Source: DASRHD01 sp035485575
GTDB taxonomy: Bacteria > Verrucomicrobiota > Verrucomicrobiia > Opitutales > Opitutaceae
Assembly: GCA_035485575.1 (NCBI GenBank)
Contig: DATHNW010000025.1
Location: 1-64,000, forward strand
Length of the DNA stretch: 64,000 nt
Direction of reading: 5' to 3'
Each line of letters opens with the position of its first letter. The first letter of the stretch is position 1. Shown one piece after another: positions 57,175 through 64,000 of the stretch. The position numbers and the translations under genes were made by a program. The notes beneath the pieces were generated by a model. It ran no database searches. It was not told the DNA's origin and was given only the letters and a program-made list of their open reading frames with translations.

Positions 57175-60100
57175 TTAATCGAGCGGCGCGATACCGGTCG
57201 GCGCAGTCAGGGTGATGATTGGCGCGGGTTCGCCGGGAACTGGAGGAGGAGACTGCTGCGGAATCGAAGCCGGATTGAACGGGTCGGAACCAGCCAGAGT
57301 CTCGAGCAGATTGCTGTAGCCATCGCCGTCGATGTCCAGGTTGGTCGGATCGACGCCCATCTGGGAATCGAGTCCATCCGGCAGGCCATCGTTGTTGCCG
57401 TCGCGATAAGAATCAAACGTGGCCGGCGCGGCGAAGGCATACTTGCTGTTCAGGTAGAAGCCCACGGCTTCGCGCTCCTGCGGGCTGAGCACATGATCGT
57501 AGACGATGACCTCGGCAATGTAGCCGGTGAAATTATGCCCGGCTGAGCTGAGACCGAGGGTCGGCGTGGAATTGAAGCTGACCTGGTTGGCCCCCACCCG
57601 ATCAACATTGACCGACCCGTTGAAACGCTGGGTCCACTCGCCGGAACTTGTGCTGACATTGTAGAGATGGCACGATGCGAGATTCTGGGCCGGCTTGGGC
57701 AGGCTCGCCCACACCGTGGTGCCAAAGTCATCCCAGACCGTCGCATCGCTAAAGGGATAACGACTGCCATTGGACGATCCACCCCAGGACCACAAACCAC
57801 CGCCGGGAACATTCGGCGACTGGACGACAGCGAAAATTTCGCCCTGAGTCGCGCCGCTCATCACGTTGGGCAGATTCAGCGATTGGGACAGGTTGCCGCT
57901 GAACTGCACGACCGGACGGCCATTGAGCTGGCCGGCCAACAAGACCGGCTGGTTCGCGACATTGACCTGCGTGGCATTATTGCCATGGCCGCTCTGGTCC
58001 GCCCAGAGATTGATGCCATTGCCGGCACTGAGCCCGGCATCAGCTTTCAACCAGAGACACATGCCGGTGAACGGCAGGTCCGTGCTGCCTTCGCTCAAGA
58101 GCGTGGTGGCGACCGCCTTGGCGCTGTAGCCTGTGATGCCGGCATAGCCCTGGGCCCGGACGCGATAGGTGTAGCCCGTGGCCGCGGACAATCCCGTGTC
58201 GATGTAACTGAGCGAGTCGGGCACGACCACCACCTGGGTGAAGGTTACGCCATCGGTCGAACGCTCGACGAGATAATTGACGTGATCGCTGCGCGGGGGC
58301 GCCGACCATTGCAGGCTGACTTGAGTTGCCGACAAAGGCACCGCGACCAGGTTGGCCGGGGTCGGCGGAACGGCGTACAGATTGTATTTGCTGCCCAAAT
58401 ACGTGCCGACCAGGTCCCTTTGGGCGGGAGTCAGCACATTGGCAAACACCATGACCTCGGCAATGTCACCGGTGAAACTCCCTCCGGTCGGGCTGGTGCC
58501 AAGGGTCAGAGCGGAATTGAAGCTGACCTGCCTTACGGCCAGCCGGTCAAAGTTGACCAGGCCGTTGAAGCGCTGCGTCCACTCGCTCGTGCTGCCGCTG
58601 ATATTGTACAGTTGATAATGGGTGAGGTCCGCCGCGGGCCGGCCGGTGCTCACCAAGGTCTTCGCGCCAAAGTCATCCGCAACGGTTCCGTCACTAAGAG
58701 GATAGCCGCTGCCGGAGGTGCCCCACGACCACAGACCGCCGCCGGGGATTCTCGGGGAGCGCACAACCGCGAAGATTTCCGCGGCCTGGGTCACTCCGTT
58801 CATCGGATTTGTGAGCAGATTGAGCGACTGCGCATTAGCCGCGTTAAACCTCACGACGGGAAGGCCGTTGGGCACGGTCGAATCCGACGCTGAGGTCACG
58901 AGAATCGGCTGATTCGCGCCTGTAGCTTGGGTGGCGTTGTTGCCATTGCCGCTTTGATCGGTCCAAGCACTGATGAACCCACCGTTCGCGGTCACGCCGG
59001 TATCGGCGCGCAGCCACACGCGCATCCCGGGTATGGAAGTGCTGGTAAACGGCAGGATGATGCCGTAGGTGGCGGTGCTGACCGGGCTGTCGCTGAAACC
59101 GCTCTCGTAGGCGATGGCCTGGAGAACGGCATTGGCGCTGACTGAAATTGGGGCGGAATAAATCACGCCGTTGGTTTCAGTCGGCGTGCTGCCGTCGGTT
59201 GTATAACGGATCGTAGCTCCGCCAACAGCGGTGATCGTCACGGTTTGCGCAACGGTGTAGTTGCCGGCGGCGGGACTAAAAGTCGGCGCGGCGAGCTGCG
59301 GCGGCGAAGTGCTGACGGTATAAAGGGCGGAGGCGACCGTGCTGTCAGTGCTGCCGCTCTTGTAGGCGACGGCCTTGAGCGTAGTTGTTGCACAGATGCT
59401 GATCGGGCCAGAGTAGAGCGTGCCGGCGGTCTCAGTGGGTGTGCTGCCGTCCGTCGTATAGCGAATCGTGGCACCGTTCAGGGCCGAGGTGATCGTCACG
59501 GTCTGCGCACTCGCATAAGTTCCGGCCGCAGGGCTGAACGCCGGCGCCGAAACCTGTGAAGGGGGAAGGACCAGTTGGAATATCACTCCCTGCCCGGCAG
59601 TCCCGCCGCTGACGGTTGTGCCATAGAAATTGCCGTCGCTGCCCTGCACCATGGCTGAATCAGGACTGGCCCCATTGGCGCCATTAAGCAAAGCAATGAC
59701 GGTCAGGGCGCCTGCCGGCGTCACCTTGAAGATCGTGCCGCCTCCCCCGCTGCCACCAAGCTGGGTCGTGCCATAGAAATTACCATCGCTGCCCTGCACC
59801 AAGCTGGCAGGCTGAGACCCGGTGCTGGTGCTAAATCCGGTCAAAACGGTCAACACGCCAGCAGGAGTGATCTTGAAGACCGTGCCAGCAGCACCGCCAA
59901 TGCTTCCGGCCAGGGTCGTACCGTAGAAATTGCCGTCGCTACCCAGTATCAGATCGTTCGGCTGCATACCATTGGCGCCCGTAAATGACACCAAAGTGGT
60001 CAGCACACCAGCCGGCGTGACCTTGAAGACAGTGCCATCGTTTGCGCTGCCGCCATTGAAAGTCGTGCCATAGAAATTGCCGTCATTTCCCTTCACCAAG

Positions 60101-63100
60101 TTTGCGGTGGGATTGGCTCCATTGGTCCCGCTAAACGAAACCAAGGTGGTCAACGCACCGGCCGGCGTCATCTGGAAGATCGTGCCACGGTTGCTGCTGC
60201 CGCCCGCGTCGGTGGCGCCATAAAAATTACCGTCATTTCCCTGCACCACGCCCGAAGGCTGGTTTCCATTGGTGCCGTTAAACGAAACCAAGGTGGTCAA
60301 GACGCCCGCCGGGGTCATTTGGAAGATGGTGCCGTCGCCATTACTGCCGCCCTGTCCAGCCGCCCCATAGAAATTGCCGTCATTCCCGAGAATGAGAGCG
60401 GTCCGGGGATTGGACCCATTGCCGCCATTGAATGAAACCAGCGTGGTCAAGACCCCCGAAGAAGTAACCTTGAAGATCGTGCCATTATTGTTGGCGCCGC
60501 CCTGTTGTGACGTGACGCCATAAAAATTTCCATCGCCACCCAGCAACAAGGCGGCGAAGGGAGCGAACGGCCCGTTGTTACCCGGTGAAAAATTATAGAT
60601 GACATTCAGGCTGGCCGCCGAGGAGGGGACGATGGTGTAGATACCGCTGATGACCGCGCTGTCGGCCAAACCGCTCTTGTAGGCAATGGCGTTGAGGGTT
60701 GCGGTGCTGCTGAGAGTCACCGGACCGGAATAGACCAAGCCGGCGGTTTCGGTCGGCGCCGTGCCAGTGGTGGTATAGCGGATGGAGGCGCCGGTCGTGG
60801 TGGTGGAGATCGATACTGACTGGGCCGAAGTGTAGGTGCCAGGAGCGGGACTGAAGGTTGGTGCCGCCGTCGGGGAGACCAAGGTATAGGTGCCGCTGGT
60901 CACGGCACTATCGGTGAAGCCGCTGGCGTAGGCGATGGCCTTGAGCGTGGTCGTGACGCTGACACTCACCGGGACGGAATAAATCGTCCCGACCGTTTCA
61001 GTGGGCGTGCTGCCATCCGTCGTGTAACGGATCGTGACCCCACCGGTTGTCGAAGTGATGGTCACACTCTGCGGAGTTGCATAGTACCCGGCAGCCGGAC
61101 TGAAGACCGGTGCGGCCGCTTGCGGAGCGATCGTGAAAGTGCCGCTGCTCACCGCGCTGTCGATGCCGGCGGCGTAGGCGATGGCCTTGAGCGTCGTGGT
61201 GCTGGCGATATTCACCGGCGCAGAATAAATGGTGCCAGCGGTTTCGTTGGGCGTATTGCCGTCGGTGGTGTAGCGGATGGTCGTGCCGCTCGTTGTCGTG
61301 GAAATGGTCACGGTTTGCGCGGCGGTGTAAGTACCGGCGACAGGACTGAAGACTGGCGCGGCGACCGATGAACCGATGGTATAGAGGCCCGACGTGACGG
61401 TGCTGTCGGTGAAGCCGCTCGCATAGGCGATGGCCTTTAGGGTCGCGGTGGTGCTGACAGCCACCGGACCTGAGTAGACGGTTCCAACGGTTTCAGTCGG
61501 CGTACTGCCATCCGTCGTGTAGCGAATCGTGGCCCCGCCGGTCGTCGATGTGATGGTCACATTCTGCGCACTGGCGTAGGTTCCGGGAGCGGGGCTGAAC
61601 ACCGGTGCCACGGCCGAGGGAAGAAGCAGCTGGAAAATCACTCCATCATTGGAGCTGCCTCCGAAGGCCGCCGAGCCGTAGAAATTTCCATCGCTACCTT
61701 GGATCAAGCCGGCCTCGGGCGCAGACCCGTTGACGCCATCAAATGAAACCAAGGTCGTCAGAACGCCGGCCGACGTCATCTTAAAGAGCGTGCCCTTATT
61801 GCCGCTGCCTCCGCCTTCGGTCGTGCCATAGAAGTTGCCGTCCCTGCCCTGCACCAGGGCGGCCTCTGGATTGGCGCCATTGGCACCACTAAATGAAACC
61901 AGGGTGGTCAGCACACCAGCAGGCGTCACCTTAAAGACAGTGCCCTCGCTGACGCTGCCGCCACTCACGGTCGTGCCATAGAAGTTGCCGTCGCTGCCGA
62001 GCACCAATGCGGCTTCAGGATCGGCGCCGTTGGTGCCGCTGAACGAAACCAGCGTGGTCAGAACTCCGGCTGGCGTCATCTTAAAGAGGGTGCCCTTATT
62101 GGCACTCGTCGTGCCGTAAAAATTGCCGTCGCTACCCAGCACCAGGCCGGCCAGCGGATAGCCGCCATTGGAACCAGTGAACGAAACCAGAGTGGTCAAA
62201 ACCCCCGCGGGGGTGATCTTAAAGGCCGTGCCTTCACCGGCACTGCCGCCGTTTACAGTCGTGCCATAGAAATTGCCGTCGCTGCCCTGTACCAGACCTG
62301 CTTCAGGATCGGCGCCGTTGGTGCCATTGAACGAAACCAGCGTGGTCAAGACACCCGCCGGAGTGATCTGAAAGACAGTGCCGTCGCTGGCACTGCCGCC
62401 GCTTTCGGTCGTGCCGTAGAAGTTGCCGTCGCTGCCCTGCACCAGCCCTGCTTCAGGATCGGCGCCGTTGGTGCCATTGAATGAAACCAGCGTGGTCAGC
62501 ACACCCGTGGGAGTAACCTTAAAGACAGTGCCGTCGTTACTGCTGCCACCTTCCGAAGTCATGCCATAAAAATTGCCGTCGCTGCCCTGCACCAAGCCAG
62601 CGACGGGGTAAATACCGCCATTGCCGGAAGCGGCGAAATTGAACAGGACATTCAAGCTGTCTGCCGGAGTGTTAATCGTGTACGTGCCGCCCGTCACTGT
62701 GCTATCGGCAAACCCGCTCTCACAAGCGATGGCCCTGAGAAGGGTGGTATTGCTGATCGTCACCGGCCCAAAATAAAGCGTCCCGTTGGTCTTACTCGGC
62801 GTGCTACCGTCGGTCGTGTAACGGATGGCCGCTCCGCCGGTCGCTGAAGTCAGAGTCACAACCTGGGCACTGGCATAATTGCCAGCCGCCGGAGTGAAGA
62901 CCGGGGCACTGGCCGGCGAAAGTATGACATAGGAAGCACTCGTCACCGCGCTGTCGGCAAAACCGCTCGCATAGGCGATGGCGCTGAGGGTTTCATTTGC
63001 ACTCACTGCAACCGGGCCGGAGTAAATCGTGCCAATGGTCTCGCTCGGCGTACTGCCGTCGGTGGTGTAGCGAATCGTGGCCCCGCCCGTCGTCGAAGTG

Positions 63101-64000
63101 ATCGTCACCGTCTGCGCGCCTGCATAAGTACCGGCGGCGGGGCTGAAGACCGGCGCAGCGGCCGGTGGAGAATTGATCGTATAATTGCCGCTGGCCACCG
63201 GGCTGTCGGTCAGGCCGCTTTCGTAGGCGATGGCCTTGAGGGTCTGGCTGCTGCTGACGCTGACCGGGCCGGAGTAAATCGTGCCGATGGTTTCAGAAGG
63301 CGTGCTGCCATCGGTGGTGTAGCGAATCGTGGCTCCGCCGGTCGTAGTGGTGACGGTCACCGACTGAGCGCCAGTGTAAGTACCGGCGGCAGGACTGAAC
63401 GAAGGGGCAACCACCTGCGAACTGATCGTGTAGATACCGGAGGTGACCGTGCTGTCGATGAAACCGGTTTTGTAAGCAATGGCCTGGAGGGTGGCGCTGG
63501 CACTGATACTCACTGGACCGGAGTAGATCGCGCCGTTGGTTTCGGAGGGTGTGCTGCCGTCGGTGGTGTAGCGAATCGTGGCTCCGCCGGTAGCAGTGGT
63601 GATAGCCACCGACTGGGCGGTCGTGTATCGGCCGGCAATGGGATTGAATACCGGCGGTGCAACCTGGGGCGGGATGCCCAGTTGAAAAATCACGCCCTGA
63701 TTGAAGAAGCCGCCATAAAGAGTCGTGCCATAATAGTTGCCGTCATTACCCCGCACCAAGCCGGCGTAAGGGAAAGCTCCATTGTTGCCGTCGAATGGAA
63801 CCAGCGTCGTCAGGACACCGGCGGGCGTCATCTTAAAGACCGTGCCACCGATGCCCGTGCCGCCTTGTGAACTTGTGCCGTAAAAATTACCGTCGGGGGC
63901 CTGCACCAGGCTAGAGTATGGGCCGCCATTGGTGCCGTTCAGGGAGACCAACGTGGTCAGAGCGCCCGTCGGTGTGACCTTAAAGATCGAACCATAGATC
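57175..64000 (-). CDS. Giant Gloeo/Verruco-repeat surface protein, 3' part only
   Basis: The frame is open through the right edge (the TTG at 63951 is not the true start), giving over 2270 residues. Domains in order are: Gloeo/Verruco (GloVer) repeats, four chitobiase C-terminal-like domains, seven GloVer repeats, four chitobiase-like domains, seven GloVer repeats, two chitobiase-like domains, a LamG-like domain, an Fn3-like domain, a second LamG-like domain, and a C-terminal calcium-binding TSP3-like segment (DGNNDGLPDGLD, DIDGDGYSNLLE). It is probably exported and binds glycans or proteins at the surface. Its ending resembles the giant protein at the left edge, so they may be paralogues. 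Confidence 0.9.
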   Translation of the reverse strand, partial: IYGSIFKVTPTGALTTLVSLNGTNGGPYSSLVQAPDGNFYGTSSQGGTGIGGTVFKMTPAGVLTTLVPFDGNNGAFPYAGLVRGNDGNYYGTTLYGGFFNQGVIFQLGIPPQVAPPVFNPIAGRYTTAQSVAITTATGGATIRYTTDGSTPSETNGAIYSGPVSISASATLQAIAYKTGFIDSTVTSGIYTISSQVVAPSFSPAAGTYTGAQSVTVTTTTGGATIRYTTDGSTPSETIGTIYSGPVSVSSSQTLKAIAYESGLTDSPVASGNYTINSPPAAAPVFSPAAGTYAGAQTVTITSTTGGATIRYTTDGSTPSETIGTIYSGPVAVSANETLSAIAYASGFADSAVTSASYVILSPASAPVFTPAAGNYASAQVVTLTSATGGAAIRYTTDGSTPSKTNGTLYFGPVTISNTTLLRAIACESGFADSTVTGGTYTINTPADSLNVLFNFAASGNGGIYPVAGLVQGSDGNFYGMTSEGGSSNDGTVFKVTPTGVLTTLVSFNGTNGADPEAGLVQGSDGNFYGTTESGGSASDGTVFQITPAGVLTTLVSFNGTNGADPEAGLVQGSDGNFYGTTVNGGSAGEGTAFKITPAGVLTTLVSFTGSNGGYPLAGLVLGSDGNFYGTTSANKGTLFKMTPAGVLTTLVSFSGTNGADPEAALVLGSDGNFYGTTVSGGSVSEGTVFKVTPAGVLTTLVSFSGANGANPEAALVQGRDGNFYGTTEGGGSGNKGTLFKMTSAGVLTTLVSFDGVNGSAPEAGLIQGSDGNFYGSAAFGGSSNDGVIFQLLLPSAVAPVFSPAPGTYASAQNVTITSTTGGATIRYTTDGSTPTETVGTVYSGPVAVSTTATLKAIAYASGFTDSTVTSGLYTIGSSVAAPVFSPVAGTYTAAQTVTISTTTSGTTIRYTTDGNTPNETAGTIYSAPVNIASTTTLKAIAYAAGIDSAVSSGTFTIAPQAAAPVFSPAAGYYATPQSVTITSTTGGVTIRYTTDGSTPTETVGTIYSVPVSVSVTTTLKAIAYASGFTDSAVTSGTYTLVSPTAAPTFSPAPGTYTSAQSVSISTTTTGASIRYTTTGTAPTETAGLVYSGPVTLSSTATLNAIAYKSGLADSAVISGIYTIVPSSAASLNVIYNFSPGNNGPFAPFAALLLGGDGNFYGVTSQQGGANNNGTIFKVTSSGVLTTLVSFNGGNGSNPRTALILGNDGNFYGAAGQGGSNGDGTIFQMTPAGVLTTLVSFNGTNGNQPSGVVQGNDGNFYGATDAGGSSNRGTIFQMTPAGALTTLVSFSGTNGANPTANLVKGNDGNFYGTTFNGGSANDGTVFKVTPAGVLTTLVSFTGANGMQPNDLILGSDGNFYGTTLAGSIGGAAGTVFKITPAGVLTVLTGFSTSTGSQPASLVQGSDGNFYGTTQLGGSGGGGTIFKVTPAGALTVIALLNGANGASPDSAMVQGSDGNFYGTTVSGGTAGQGVIFQLVLPPSQVSAPAFSPAAGTYASAQTVTITSALNGATIRYTTDGSTPTETAGTLYSGPISICATTTLKAVAYKSGSTDSTVASALYTVSTSPPQLAAPTFSPAAGNYTVAQTVTITAVGGATIRYTTDGSTPTETNGVIYSAPISVSANAVLQAIAYESGFSDSPVSTATYGIILPFTSTSIPGMRVWLRADTGVTANGGFISAWTDQSGNGNNATQATGANQPILVTSASDSTVPNGLPVVRFNAANAQSLNLLTNPMNGVTQAAEIFAVVRSPRIPGGGLWSWGTSGSGYPLSDGTVADDFGAKTLVSTGRPAADLTHYQLYNISGSTSEWTQRFNGLVNFDRLAVRQVSFNSALTLGTSPTGGSFTGDIAEVMVFANVLTPAQRDLVGTYLGSKYNLYAVPPTPANLVAVPLSATQVSLQWSAPPRSDHVNYLVERSTDGVTFTQVVVVPDSLSYIDTGLSAATGYTYRVRAQGYAGITGYSAKAVATTLLSEGSTDLPFTGMCLWLKADAGLSAGNGINLWADQSGHGNNATQVNVANQPVLLAGQLNGRPVVQFSGNLSQSLNLPNVMSGATQGEIFAVVQSPNVPGGGLWSWGGSSNGSRYPFSDATVWDDFGTTVWASLPKPAQNLASCHLYNVSTSSGEWTQRFNGSVNVDRVGANQVSFNSTPTLGLSSAGHNFTGYIAEVIVYDHVLSPQEREAVGFYLNSKYAFAAPATFDSYRDGNNDGLPDGLDSQMGVDPTNLDIDGDGYSNLLETLAGSDPFNPASIPQQSPPPVPGEPAPIITLTAPTGIAPLD
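59570..60612 (-). repeat. Seven tandem GloVer repeats (block 2)
   Basis: Seven units of about 50 residues each contain a DGNFYG...GT(I/V)F(K/Q)(V/M/I)TP(A/S)G core. Seven copies fit a seven-bladed beta-propeller. The last unit ends in GVIFQLVLP rather than the TTLVSF joint, which marks the closing blade. Confidence 0.85.
61622..62660 (-). repeat. Seven tandem GloVer repeats (block 1)
   Basis: This block again has seven units of about 50 residues and closes with GVIFQLLLP, like the other block. The middle unit is shorter by about four residues. Together with block 2 it shows a repeating arrangement of one seven-unit block followed by chitobiase-like domains, with a period of about 2.05 kb. 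Confidence 0.85.

Noticed and set aside
57667..58893. A 408-residue plus-strand frame opposite the LamG domains
   Set aside because: It is the reverse reading of a repeat-rich GC-high gene and has no protein-like pattern.

Overview
The window looks like a chromosome segment of a Verrucomicrobium, most likely of the Opitutaceae type. The evidence is the Gloeo/Verruco (TIGR03803) repeats in a giant surface protein, a TIGR03067-like secreted protein, a rhomboid-like protein ending in the small domain common in this phylum, GC-rich coding with few clear Shine-Dalgarno sequences, and many four-base ATGA/TTGA gene overlaps. No ribosomal marker is present, so the assignment rests on protein families I recognise by eye.

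Layout. (1) 1-3949 (minus) is the N-terminal part of a very large secreted protein that runs off the left edge. (2) 4.3-25.4 kb is chromosomal core. It holds a small receiver-like regulator pair divergent from an XRE regulator, a YugP-type zinc peptidase, a compact biotin operon (bioA-bioB-bioDF fusion-bioH-like-bioC), a ferredoxin, a rhomboid pseudoprotease, an S41 tail-specific protease, prfA-prmC, a HAD hydrolase, a lysozyme-fold protein, and an ECF sigma/anti-sigma/coaB/GH63 operon. The block ends with tRNA-Phe(GAA) at 25318-25393.

(3) 25.4-50.6 kb is an accessory island beside tRNA-Phe. It starts with an excisionase-like gene and a four-gene mobilisation-like operon. A few hypothetical or secreted genes, a broken XRE regulator and a catalytic-domain-only tyrosine recombinase follow. 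Then come two antiphage modules. The first is a CBASS operon (YdjM-like membrane protein, HNH-SAVED effector Cap5, CD-NTase, stand-alone E2-like protein), followed by a DUF2779 nuclease. The second, on the other strand, is a three-gene Shango system (TerB-domain protein, BrxD-like ATPase, Lhr-like helicase). The island ends with a mobility module of a large serine recombinase, two ParB-like proteins and a zinc-finger protein.

(4) 50.8-64 kb (all minus) encodes surface and secreted proteins. A giant repeat protein runs off the right edge and is built from seven-copy Gloeo/Verruco blocks (probable beta-propellers), chitobiase-like domains and LamG-like domains. Twelve bases downstream is a 1752-residue RHS protein with an N-terminal C39-like peptidase, then a small membrane protein that may be its partner, then a TIGR03067-like secreted protein. 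The giant proteins at the two window ends share the LamG-Fn3-LamG arrangement.

How the parts fit. The core encodes housekeeping and envelope functions. The tRNA-linked island carries defence against phage plus its own mobility genes. The right end looks like a cell-surface or contact-dependent locus. All functions are inferred from sequence motifs; no database search was run.
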